A stretch of DNA of 8,376 bases from Candidatus Aegiribacteria sp. (GCA_030600975.1 JAUVUL010000046.1:1-8376); one strand, 5' to 3'; counted from the stretch's first letter, positions 1-7,134 are shown. Program-made: numbers and translations. Notes: generated by a model not told the origin, from the sequence alone.

Positions 1-650
1 ATCCGTTGACAAATAACGAGTTCGACATGTCAACAGGTTCTGCCACCGGTTATACATGGCCTATTTACGCCGGAGTTGATGCTGATGACATGGGATACTG
101 TGTTTATTCAAGCTCTCCCAACGAGTTCTTCTTCGGCGACTGGGTATCCAATAACATCCAGGTATACGATGTCTCCACAACCGGTGCTGATCCCTATTTC
201 GTAAGGGATTTAGTGGGTCCTTCAGCCTGGACTCATATTTGTGGTGTAGATGCAGGACACGACAATCTGTATGTTTCGTGTTTCTTTATGGATGAAATCG
301 CATGGGGTGCATACACCGGTACAGAATCCACGGTTACATGGACCACGGCGGCTTTTAATACTGTTTCCGGCGTGTCTGTATGGGATAATTATCTCTTCGT
401 ATGCGCTCAGATAACAGGCGTTGACAATATCTTCATATTCGAACTCTATGCCGATGGAAGCGTGAACATGACCCCGATCTGGTCCTGTAATTTCGTTGAG
501 GATGCAAGCGGGCCCAACGGTGGTCTTGACTACGATGGAGAATATCTATGGGTCTATCCGCAGAATGCCAACCTCTTCAAGCTGGATATTGACTGGATTC
601 CCACTGCCCTGCAGAGAGATACATGGGGAGCTATCAAATCGACCTTCTAG
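1..650 (+). CDS. 3' part of a secreted-looking, propeller-like protein (5' end outside window)
   Basis: The frame is open from base 3 to the TAG at 648-650, giving 215 residues. A TTG at base 6 is in frame, but it has no ribosome binding site and the frame is already open before it, so the true start lies upstream of the window. The protein is rich in Gly, Asp, Thr, Trp and Tyr. It has recurring short beta-type units, such as a Gly-Val-Asp-Ala-Gly stretch followed by a DNLYVSC strand, then VWDNYLFVC and YDGEYLWVY. This pattern suits a beta-propeller or similar all-beta extracellular domain; I do not recognise a specific family. The last 14 residues, ALQRDTWGAIKSTF, form a short tail outside the repeats that resembles the end of the remnant at 2291-2479. 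There is no T9SS-type sorting domain. Function is unknown and export is inferred from composition only. Confidence 0.8.
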   Translation, partial: PLTNNEFDMSTGSATGYTWPIYAGVDADDMGYCVYSSSPNEFFFGDWVSNNIQVYDVSTTGADPYFVRDLVGPSAWTHICGVDAGHDNLYVSCFFMDEIAWGAYTGTESTVTWTTAAFNTVSGVSVWDNYLFVCAQITGVDNIFIFELYADGSVNMTPIWSCNFVEDASGPNGGLDYDGEYLWVYPQNANLFKLDIDWIPTALQRDTWGAIKSTF

Positions 651-700
651 CATGAATTCTAATACTCCTGCGGTCTAAGCTGATGAGAATCAGCGGTAAG

Positions 701-735
701 GAAACAGCCCTCTTCAACGGGGGCTGTTTCTCGTT
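701..735 (+). terminator. hairpin, probable terminator of the first gene
   Basis: A perfect 10-bp stem pairs GAAACAGCCC (701-710) with GGGCTGTTTC (721-730). It can extend inward by a T-G wobble and a C-G pair, leaving a six-base loop. It lies 51 bases after the stop codon of the first gene. The run after the stem is TCGTTC, not a true T-tract, so intrinsic termination is likely but not textbook. Confidence 0.65.
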
Positions 736-754
736 CAAATAATCTCCTTTGAAC
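733..754. repeat. 7-bp perfect inverted repeat in the mscS upstream region
   Basis: GTTCAAA (733-739) and TTTGAAC (748-754) are exact inverted copies separated by eight bases. They start three bases after the preceding hairpin. The spacing would suit a dimeric regulator site or a small second hairpin, but no promoter with good -35 and -10 boxes is visible beside it. A role is speculative. Confidence 0.35.
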
Positions 755-875
755 ATTCACTCAGCCGTCAGTGTCTGTATGTTCAGCCAGTTCATTCCAT
801 ACCTACTGATGAAATCATCAACAATATTCGGGTATGGATTATGAAGTCCGGTATGGTTAGCGGGAAGGAAATAGA

Positions 876-1682
876 ATGGCAGTTGTATGGGAGCAGATAA
901 AAGAAATCGTGACGATGTACGGATTGAATATCCTGGCAGCGGTAGCTATCCTTATCGCAGGGAAATTCGTTGCCTCTATCATCAGGAAACTTATCCGCAA
1001 GATTATGCAGAAAAGGGATATTGACGCAACTCTGACAGGATTCATCGGCAGCATTGTTTACGCTGGTATTATCGCATTCGTCGTTATTGCAGCCCTTTCC
1101 AAGCTGGGTATTCAGACCGCATCTTTCGTTGCGATTCTTGGAGCCGCAGGGCTGGCCATAGGTCTGGCTCTACAGGGTTCCCTCTCCAATTTCGCAGCAG
1201 GCGTCCTGATGATAATCTTCAAGCCTTTCAAAGGAGGGGATTATGTCAGTGCAGGGGGTTGTGACGGTTTCATAAAGGAGGTTGGGATATTCACGACATC
1301 GATCCAGACCGTCGACAATAAACTGATAATCGTACCCAACGCTAAGATAATGAGCGACACTATAATCAATTATTCCGCAATGGAGACCAGGAGAGTTGAT
1401 ATCGTCGCTGGGGTTAGTTACGATGATGATGTTGACAGGGTAAAGGATATACTGCTGAAAATACTGACTGAGGATGAAAGGATACTCAAGGATCCCCCGC
1501 CATTCGTAGGGTTGCTTGAAATGGCTGACAGCAGCGTGAACTTCACTGTACGGGCATGGGTAAAAACAGAAAACTACTGGAACGTATTCTTCGATACGAA
1601 CGAAAAAATCAAGAAAACATTTGACGCCGAAAATATCTCCATACCCTATCCTCAGCTTGATGTTCATATGGATAAGGATTGA
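876..1682 (+). CDS. mscS: small-conductance mechanosensitive channel, MscS family
   Basis: This 268-residue protein is an inner-membrane channel that opens under membrane tension and releases solutes on hypo-osmotic shock. Three hydrophobic helices are visible at about residues 14-37, 57-78 and 82-115. The pore helix carries the family signature GAAGLAIGLALQG (89-101). L93 and L97 correspond to the pore-sealing Leu105 and Leu109 of E. coli MscS, and Q100-G101 to its Q112-G113 kink. The signature continues as SLSNFAAGV and KPFKGGDYV. The cytoplasmic beta and alpha/beta cage domains follow, with VDNKLIIVPN (146-155), GVSYDDDVD (179-187) and a closing ISIPYPQLDV (254-263). The E. coli protein has 286 residues, so this one is essentially full length. 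The ATG at 876 has a GGAAGGA ribosome binding site at 863-869. A lipoprotein gene follows in the same direction. The assignment is secure. Confidence 0.97.
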   Translation: MAVVWEQIKEIVTMYGLNILAAVAILIAGKFVASIIRKLIRKIMQKRDIDATLTGFIGSIVYAGIIAFVVIAALSKLGIQTASFVAILGAAGLAIGLALQGSLSNFAAGVLMIIFKPFKGGDYVSAGGCDGFIKEVGIFTTSIQTVDNKLIIVPNAKIMSDTIINYSAMETRRVDIVAGVSYDDDVDRVKDILLKILTEDERILKDPPPFVGLLEMADSSVNFTVRAWVKTENYWNVFFDTNEKIKKTFDAENISIPYPQLDVHMDKD

Positions 1683-1731
1683 TCATTCATAACTCCATTA
1701 ATAGTTCGATAGAAAAATGAAGAGGAACATT

Positions 1732-2220
1732 ATGTCGAAAATACCTTTAATCATCGTTATTCTACTCGTTTCATTCGGCTGCGGAGAGGTCACAGAGCTT
1801 GAACCGGTTGAAGTTGTAAGAGCATTTCTTGCTGCGGAGGAAAGCAGAGACGCGAGGCTTCTGTTATCTTACTTATCGAACGGTAAGCTGAGTAACATGG
1901 GTGAGTATGTAGATGAGATCAGGAATGGTGATCCGAACCGAATTCTCGATATTACAGGTGTAGAGATCAGCGAATCGGAGATAAGGAACCTGAATGCGGA
2001 AACTTTTTACATTCTTTGTTTTGAAGCTCATTGGGACATGCTTGAAAGAATGAATCTAGAGGATTCCGGTCCTGAGTACCTGATAGGAGAACCAAGGATA
2101 ACAGGTGATACTGCTCTGGTGGAAGTAACAGAGAGATACTACAATAGTGATGAGATAAATACATGGGTGATTGTCAGAGAAGACGACCGGTGGAAGATAG
2201 ACAGTTATCCAGGTCCCTGA
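1732..2220 (+). CDS. putative lipoprotein with an NTF2-like/DUF4878-like pattern
   Basis: This is a 162-residue protein. An ATG lies 15 bases upstream at 1717, but only the ATG at 1732 has a ribosome binding site at the right distance (AGAGGA, 1721-1726, five bases away), so I chose 1732. The N-terminus has Lys3, a hydrophobic run (residues 4-15) and a lipobox-like SFGC with Cys17 as the likely lipidated residue, so the mature protein should be membrane-anchored. The mature part begins with EPVEVVRAFLAAEESRDARLL, typical of the first helix of NTF2-like accessory domains. It ends with strands such as DTALVEVTERYY and TWVIVREDDRWKIDSY, the usual closing hairpin of that fold (DUF4878 or SnoaL-like). 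This is pattern recognition, not a proven match. The gene follows mscS by 49 bases with no hairpin between, so co-transcription is likely. The specific role is unknown. Confidence 0.8.
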   Translation: MSKIPLIIVILLVSFGCGEVTELEPVEVVRAFLAAEESRDARLLLSYLSNGKLSNMGEYVDEIRNGDPNRILDITGVEISESEIRNLNAETFYILCFEAHWDMLERMNLEDSGPEYLIGEPRITGDTALVEVTERYYNSDEINTWVIVREDDRWKIDSYPGP

Positions 2221-2247
2221 TACGATGCTGATAAAGAACGGTACGTG

Positions 2248-2282
2248 AAGGGAGGGAGTGAATCCCACCCTTAACCTGTTTC
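2248..2282. terminator. hairpin after the lipoprotein gene, possibly bidirectional
   Basis: AAGGG-A-GGGA (2248-2257) pairs with TCCC-A-CCCTT (2263-2272) as a nine-pair stem with one A-A mismatch and a five-base loop. It lies 28 bases after the lipoprotein stop codon. The following bases (AACCTGTTTC) contain only a weak T run. On the minus strand it also lies just beyond the stop codon of the gene remnant at 2291, so it may once have served both converging genes. Confidence 0.55.
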
Positions 2283-2290
2283 AGTCCGGA

Positions 2291-2479
2291 TCAGTAGTTC
2301 CAGAGAGCTTTAATGGAACCGAAGGTATGCTGTTCCAGAGCAAGAGGTCCATCGAACATCAACCGTGAAATATTAATGGAGAGTGTACCTGTGGTAGCTC
2401 CTGAAGAACTGAAAACTGGTCCTACCACCATTAATCGAGATTCAGGGAAATTCAATTGTAGTTGCAATTGATTCGTGAA
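2291..2479 (-). pseudogene. remnant 3' end of a lost gene with a TFGSIK-type C-terminal tail
   Basis: On the minus strand the frame is open from 2479 to the TGA at 2293-2291, encoding 62 residues. A possible ATG at 2431 would give only 46 residues and has no ribosome binding site. The upstream end is cut by a TAA at 2482-2480, close to the start of the next gene. The residues look like real protein: alternating QLQLQLNF, then RLMVVGPVFSSSGATTG, then TLSINISRLMF. They end in ALEQHTFGSIKALWNY. That ending resembles the C-terminus of the first gene (ALQRDTWGAIKSTF): six of the first twelve positions are identical and most others are conservative changes. I interpret this as the surviving end of an exported or outer-membrane protein gene whose front was deleted. 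It could instead be a chance open frame or a very small gene. Confidence 0.45.
2372..2471. repeat. cluster of inverted repeats upstream of the T9SS-cargo gene
   Basis: Three inverted pairs lie together. ATTAATGG (2372-2379) matches CCATTAAT (2428-2435). Inside it, TGGTAG (2392-2397) matches CTACCA (2422-2427), and the two right arms are contiguous. Separately, TCAATTG (2452-2458) matches CAATTGA (2465-2471) across six bases. The first two could fold as one long bulged hairpin. The rest of the 2221-2547 gap holds the terminator hairpin, the gene remnant and an AT-rich stretch (about 2480-2525) where the promoter of the next gene is expected, although I could not place convincing boxes. Confidence 0.35.
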
Positions 2480-2547
2480 TTATGTATTGTAAGTATGTAC
2501 ATGATACTTGATTAGGTTTTATAACAGAAAGAGAGGGGTTTGATATC

Positions 2548-4278
2548 ATGCGTTATATAGTGTTTTTTCTTCTAATGAGCGTACCTGTTGCTGTCTTCGC
2601 GCAGCATTTTCAGGTTGATAATAACTTCAGCAGTGAATGGGAAGCAACCGGTTTCAATAACGGCAGGGCCATGGTCAGGGATGCCGATGGCTTCTTCCAT
2701 ATTGTATACCACAGTCAGGACAATCCGGATTCCGCACCGGGTGGATTCTGTGATATCTGGTACTCTCATACGCTGGTTCCTGCTCCCCCCACCATTCCAG
2801 CTGACTGGGCACCTGCGGTGAAGATCGTCAGTCTTCCTGGTGATGACCGATATCCTTCGATCGCCATTGAACACGGTTCCGCAGGTGTTTCCAATGACAA
2901 CGATATGCTTCACGTTGTCTGGCAGCACTGCGATCCGGGTGGTGTCTACGATATCTTCACCTGTTCAAGTCCAAATGCAATTGTTCCCCCTCCGGATGTC
3001 TGGAGTCCTCCGATACCTGTACATATCAGCACTCACAATTCGCTTGTTCCGGACATAGACTGTTCACTTGGCAACATACTTCATGTTGTCTGGCAGGAAG
3101 AGGATGCCGATCCATTTTCCGAGATCTTTTATTCGCAGAGCCCGGATAATGGAAATACCTGGTCCCCTTTCGCTAACATAAGTATGACACCCGTGGTAAA
3201 CAGCCAGATGCCGGATGTCGCCACAATCATCGATTTCATGGGCCCTCCATCAGATTACACCTACTGTTCGGATGTTGTTCATGTAGTGTGGAACGATGAT
3301 ATTGATACTTCATCACCTCCACATATCCTCTACACATCCAGTCCCGATGCTGGAGCTACATGGCCCATGCCTTTCGAGGACGTGACTTTTTTATCTGGTG
3401 CAAACGGATGGGATGGATATCCATCTCTCACTGTTGACAGAGATGATATCCCGCATGTGGCATGGATGACAGAACTCTGGGCACACGATCCTGATACACC
3501 GGGACCTTACACTCCCGGTCTTGATCCTACCGTATTGAACAGCTTCCCCGGACCTGATGCTGGAATGTACGGAACCCTGGTCAATTTCATCCTTTACAGC
3601 TGGCGACCCGGTGGAATGTGGAATCCAGTTGAATCAGTAAGCGGTGGGTCTACCGATGATGAGTTTCCTACGATAGCTGTTGATCCGTACAATAATTTAT
3701 GGATCGCATATCAGATGTTCGATGGTATGGACTACGAAATAGGCGGGGCTTCGAAGGTCATAGGCAATCCTCCACCATGGAATCTGGGGAATCTCTCAAT
3801 GGATGCGGGTCACGATGATCTGTTCCCATCAGCTGCCACAAAGAAAGCAGGCACCTCTTCACCGGGATACGATCTTATCTGGACGAAGATCGACATGGAT
3901 GGATCAGCCGGTGGTCATGGTCCTGGAGCCGCACTGTCTCCAGCTCATGGGATATGGTTCTCTGGAATCACAACCTACTCACCTCCGGTCGCGATCGGTG
4001 ACAGTCCTGAGGGGATCCTTCCGGGGAACTTCTCTGTCTACCCCAACCCGGTTCTCACAGGCGCCTGGATATTCACAGGTGAATCCAGCGGATTGATCAA
4101 GATATTCGATCTCAGCGGACGTGTTGTGTTCAGGGAAACCGTTATGCCGGATAATAACGGAAATTGCTTCTGGGGAGCAGTTGACAGTAACGGTACACCG
4201 ATTCCCAACGGCCATTACATTGTTACGATTCAGAATGGTGATCTACTGGAAACCCGATCCATAATAGTCGCCAGATAG
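2548..4278 (+). CDS. secreted Asp-box beta-propeller protein with T9SS-type C-terminal sorting domain
   Basis: This is a 576-residue protein. A signal peptide spans residues 1-19 and probably ends at VFA/Q. The body is a sialidase-like beta-propeller. Blade cores recur as HIVYH (51), LHVVWQ (121), LHVVWQ (178), VHVVWN (244), PHVAWM (302), LWIAYQ (384) and YDLIWT (441). These are paired with P-[SDT]-hydrophobic-A-type strands such as YPSIAIE, YPSLTVD and FPTIAVD. Two classical Asp boxes (S-x-D-x-G-x-T-W) are seen: SPDNGNTW (198-205) and SPDAGATW (265-272). The C-terminus (about 494-576) has the layout of a T9SS type A sorting domain: FSVYPNP, IKIFDLSGRVV, PIPNGHYIVTI, then a terminal RSIIVAR. 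The family expectation is secretion across the outer membrane, with the last domain recognised by the secretion machinery. Catalytic sialidase residues are not identifiable, so binding or structure is as likely as enzymatic activity. The start is supported by GAGAGGGG at 2531-2538. Confidence 0.88.
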   Translation: MRYIVFFLLMSVPVAVFAQHFQVDNNFSSEWEATGFNNGRAMVRDADGFFHIVYHSQDNPDSAPGGFCDIWYSHTLVPAPPTIPADWAPAVKIVSLPGDDRYPSIAIEHGSAGVSNDNDMLHVVWQHCDPGGVYDIFTCSSPNAIVPPPDVWSPPIPVHISTHNSLVPDIDCSLGNILHVVWQEEDADPFSEIFYSQSPDNGNTWSPFANISMTPVVNSQMPDVATIIDFMGPPSDYTYCSDVVHVVWNDDIDTSSPPHILYTSSPDAGATWPMPFEDVTFLSGANGWDGYPSLTVDRDDIPHVAWMTELWAHDPDTPGPYTPGLDPTVLNSFPGPDAGMYGTLVNFILYSWRPGGMWNPVESVSGGSTDDEFPTIAVDPYNNLWIAYQMFDGMDYEIGGASKVIGNPPPWNLGNLSMDAGHDDLFPSAATKKAGTSSPGYDLIWTKIDMDGSAGGHGPGAALSPAHGIWFSGITTYSPPVAIGDSPEGILPGNFSVYPNPVLTGAWIFTGESSGLIKIFDLSGRVVFRETVMPDNNGNCFWGAVDSNGTPIPNGHYIVTIQNGDLLETRSIIVAR

Positions 4279-4293
4279 CGTATTCAGAACAAT

Positions 4294-4327
4294 GCGGGGA
4301 GAGAAGTGTAATATTTTCTCTCCCCGC
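4294..4327. terminator. perfect 12-bp hairpin between convergent genes
   Basis: GCGGGGAGAGAA (4294-4305) pairs exactly with TTCTCTCCCCGC (4316-4327) around a ten-base loop. It starts 16 bases after the stop codon of the propeller gene. No T-tract follows on either strand. Its place between convergent genes suggests a shared terminator or transcript-end structure. The remaining bases up to 4470 show no supported gene. Confidence 0.7.
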
Positions 4328-4470
4328 TAAGAAGAATGCCGGTTCCATCTGAGTCATCCCGGAACAACCGATGTGCAAACATCTCCCGTGCAGTGTTTAA
4401 GTGCTGGAATATTCGATTTGAATCGCGGGGTTAAAGAGTGCGTCCTATCTCACATACACAGCAACAGTTG

Positions 4471-5490
4471 TCATTCGTCACCTTTTGAATAACTACTATA
4501 ATATTTCTTCGCGCATTCGGGGCAGATGGAATGGCTGAACTCTGCTTCAGATCGATCGTGAATATATTCTTCGACTTTTTGCCAATACCCGTGATCATCT
4601 CTTATCTTTTTACAATAAGAGCAAATAGGTAGAATTCCCTGAAGGGTTTTTACTTCCGTTAGGGCCTTCTGGAGGTCATGTACGGCCATCTCCAGTTCTT
4701 TTTCCGCCTTTTTCCGTCTCTCGATTTCGTGCTGTGCATCCGCAAGTTCAATTTCGATTTCAGCAATCTGTTTCAAAATAGCCAGAACAGGTCGGTTCTC
4801 AATCTGAATTCCCTTTTTCTTGCTTTGCCAATCCAGGTATCCATATAAGAATGGCAAGGCAAATACTGAGATAATGAGTCGACTTATCAGGGTCCCCTGC
4901 ATGATGCTTAAATAGTCGGGGGTACCCGCAAAGGCACCTGTTGCGAAAAGAATCACGTCCAGCCACATAACTCCGAGCAGGGTTAGAAACGCACGAAGCC
5001 AGAGCCGTATCTTTAGAACAGGTTTTCCAAGATACTCCCACACAATGGCTATAAAAATAAGATCAAGCAAAGTTGCGACTACAGAGGCTGTGTTGATTCG
5101 GAGACTTGGTGACGGAACGAAAGCAAGCGGAGTATTACTGATGATACTATTCTGAAAATGCAGGACTACAGCTAATAACGGCATTAATATAGAAATGCCA
5201 ACCACGATGAAAATAACTGTCCTGGCTGCTCTGGGACCATCAAATACATAAACGACGAAAACACCCAATAGCAGTGAAGTATAGAAAACTGTCGATCCGA
5301 CCATGAAAGTAATTCCGGCCACTTGAATAACAACTCCCGCATCAGTCACCCAGGACATGATAGCGGTAAGCCCGCCGATCAGAGCGTAAAAATACACAAG
5401 ACCAAAACGGTGACGCATCGAGTGGGTCCAGAGGACCAGAAAATACATTACCATCGCCTGAAATATCAGAATTATGACTTCGTTACCCAT
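4471..5490 (-). CDS. seven-helix membrane sensor-like protein with coiled coil and double-CxxC tail
   Basis: This is a 339-residue protein read from the ATG at 5490. A TTG 45 bases further upstream is in frame but has no ribosome binding site, and the first membrane helix begins right after the ATG. About seven hydrophobic segments are visible, at roughly 4-21, 31-50, 55-82, 89-111, 134-152, 163-187 and 199-218. A charged coiled coil follows (about 236-287, with EIERRKKAEKELE). The protein ends in a compact tail with GILPICSYCKKIRDD (285-299), GYW (301-303), EAEFSH (315-320) and ICPECAKKYY (322-331). Cys290, 293, 323 and 326 could bind one metal ion. I know this tail from the ends of many bacterial PAS, GAF and receiver-domain signalling proteins, where its role is not established. 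No histidine kinase, GGDEF or other output domain is present. The membrane domain is not one I can name. It lies 110 bases downstream of the 7073-5601 gene on the same strand, so an operon is possible. Confidence 0.82.
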   Translation of the reverse strand: MGNEVIILIFQAMVMYFLVLWTHSMRHRFGLVYFYALIGGLTAIMSWVTDAGVVIQVAGITFMVGSTVFYTSLLLGVFVVYVFDGPRAARTVIFIVVGISILMPLLAVVLHFQNSIISNTPLAFVPSPSLRINTASVVATLLDLIFIAIVWEYLGKPVLKIRLWLRAFLTLLGVMWLDVILFATGAFAGTPDYLSIMQGTLISRLIISVFALPFLYGYLDWQSKKKGIQIENRPVLAILKQIAEIEIELADAQHEIERRKKAEKELEMAVHDLQKALTEVKTLQGILPICSYCKKIRDDHGYWQKVEEYIHDRSEAEFSHSICPECAKKYYSSYSKGDE

Positions 5491-5600
5491 AGTGGATTTT
5501 TCTTCAAATCCTTCCTGACAGAGTCCTTTAATCAATAATCACAATACAGAATCTCATATCATTTGTCCAGATACCTGCTGGGGAATATTTTAACCGGAGT

Positions 5601-7073
5601 TCATAACAGACAATATTTGGAGAAGTAATCATCGGTTGTCATGGTTCTTCTGTCCCAGCCGTGGCTCACCCATATAAAATATGTATCGGGATACATTTCC
5701 AGAAGAGAATCAATACCCTCCTGCAATATGCCGTCGTGTTCCATGTAAGATCTTGCGTAAACAAGCCATCCCTCCGCCCCTGACAGACTCTGCCAGTCCG
5801 GTATCCAGAGGTATCCTGTCTGCAGACCTGTGCTTTCCATCAGATCAAGGGAAGACTGAATTGCTTCCTCTTCTTCATTGAATACCGCATAAGCCATAAC
5901 CCAGCCTCGCGCATAGAGTTCGATATGCATTCTTTCCGGTTCAATTAACAGGATGCCGTTTTCAGTGACCTCGGCTTCTTCTACAAAACCGCTATTGTCT
6001 GTCATTACTATCCAGAAATCCCACTCTTCTTCGGAATCGATCTGTGTTTGCCCTATTGCAAGGATCCCCTGGTTAGAAAAATCCGCGCCGTAGAGAAAGT
6101 CAATTCCGCCAGTGTCATAATACCGCTGCCAAAGGAGATTCCCATTGAAGTCATACCGCATCAGAAGAGCATCACCATCATCACTGCCACCTGATACAAG
6201 CAAGCCTCCTTCAGTAGTATCCGCAAGTCCTGCTTCACTGCCCCGGGGAAGCTGCATATAAATTTCATGCTGTGTGCCGTAATCCGGATACAATCGGCTT
6301 GCATACAAGACATGGTTCTCAATAGCAGGAAAAATCCAGAAAGAGTCATTGATGCAGCTGATCCTGGCTCTGAAAGGAATCTCTGTTTCAGAAACAGTGA
6401 TTGGAGCTGAAACCAGACCATGGCTGGTTATATGGTGTACAACTACGCCGCTATAATCACTGACAAGGACGAAGTAATCGTCATCGACAGTCTGCATCAC
6501 AGATAAAGCAAAACCTGCTATCTCTTCCGGCTGCGTCATCCACTCCAGCCTGCCGTCTGAACTGAGCTTGAATACGAATCCTCCAAAGATCTGTTGCCCG
6601 GGGCAGCCGGAAACAAGTAATCCGCCATCGGAACAGGAAATCATATCGGTGGATATCCAGATGGTTTCGTCATCCTCTCCCAGAATGTAGGTCCAGAGAA
6701 TTTCACCTGAAGAATCTATTTTGACCACAGCTATATCCGTATTCATCCCGGTTGCTCTTGGCTCGGAGTGATAACAGGCCGCGAAACCGTCTTCCAGCGT
6801 AACCAGTTCTCCGTTACTCTCGAAAGCCCTGTAATCGCCCACATCAAGAATATGCCTGGACCAGAGAATTTCCCCCTCACGGTCAAAACATATCAGGAAT
6901 GGATCTTCAAATGCTCCAACAATGGAGATAACAGCATTGCCGTTTGAAAGGACAGCACAATCCCGCAGATAGTATAGACAGTCTTCCCCGGGTTCAATTA
7001 CTACCGACCACGTTGAATCACCCATCGCCATTGACGATATAATTAAAAGAGTAACAAAATCGATGATTTTCAT
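5601..7073 (-). CDS. secreted beta-propeller protein with SPOR-like C-terminal domain
   Basis: This is a 490-residue protein. The frame extends 14 codons further upstream, but the ATG at 7073 has an excellent GGGAGGG site (7085-7079) five bases away and opens directly into a signal peptide (MKIIDFVTLLIISSMAMG, 1-18). The body repeats a D-x-x-G-x-hydrophobic-x-W unit seen in PQQ-like and related propellers: FDREGEILW (63-71), IDSSGEILW (119-127), LSSDGRLEW (170-178) and YDFNGNLLW (307-315). GGLLVSG-type strands recur at 150 and 289. The C-terminal part (about 388-471) reads as strand, helix, strand, strand, helix, strand, beginning GWVMAYAVF and containing EGWLVYARSY and TYFIWVSH. This is the order expected of a SPOR (peptidoglycan-binding) domain; the match is by pattern only. 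A periplasmic or surface location is inferred. There is no T9SS sorting domain. The substrate is unknown. Confidence 0.83.
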   Translation of the reverse strand: MKIIDFVTLLIISSMAMGDSTWSVVIEPGEDCLYYLRDCAVLSNGNAVISIVGAFEDPFLICFDREGEILWSRHILDVGDYRAFESNGELVTLEDGFAACYHSEPRATGMNTDIAVVKIDSSGEILWTYILGEDDETIWISTDMISCSDGGLLVSGCPGQQIFGGFVFKLSSDGRLEWMTQPEEIAGFALSVMQTVDDDYFVLVSDYSGVVVHHITSHGLVSAPITVSETEIPFRARISCINDSFWIFPAIENHVLYASRLYPDYGTQHEIYMQLPRGSEAGLADTTEGGLLVSGGSDDGDALLMRYDFNGNLLWQRYYDTGGIDFLYGADFSNQGILAIGQTQIDSEEEWDFWIVMTDNSGFVEEAEVTENGILLIEPERMHIELYARGWVMAYAVFNEEEEAIQSSLDLMESTGLQTGYLWIPDWQSLSGAEGWLVYARSYMEHDGILQEGIDSLLEMYPDTYFIWVSHGWDRRTMTTDDYFSKYCLL

Positions 7074-7134
7074 CCAGACCCTCCCAATAAAGCAAATCCC
7101 ACAGGACGGGTTCAAAAGACATTACCACATTATT

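Noticed and set aside
749..781. TTGAAC as a -35 box for mscS
   Set aside because: No reasonable -10 box follows at 16-19 bases.
757..935. Minus-strand open stretch ending in a protein-like segment (NPYPNIVDDFISRYGMNW)
   Set aside because: It looks somewhat protein-like, but the plus strand of the same region is equally poor in stops, there is no start with a ribosome binding site, and it runs into the mscS start. No tail motif or neighbour supports it.
1170..1667. Minus-strand reading frame of 165 codons inside mscS
   Set aside because: It is the shadow of a confidently identified MscS gene and its translation resembles no protein.
2497..2525. TGTACA plus TATAAC as a promoter for the gene at 2548
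   Set aside because: The boxes are acceptable with an 18-base spacer, but the start of transcription would fall inside the ribosome binding site, leaving almost no leader.
4336..4437. Plus-strand mini-frame of 33 codons after the T9SS-cargo gene
   Set aside because: There is no ribosome binding site, the composition is unremarkable, and it lies downstream of a strong hairpin.
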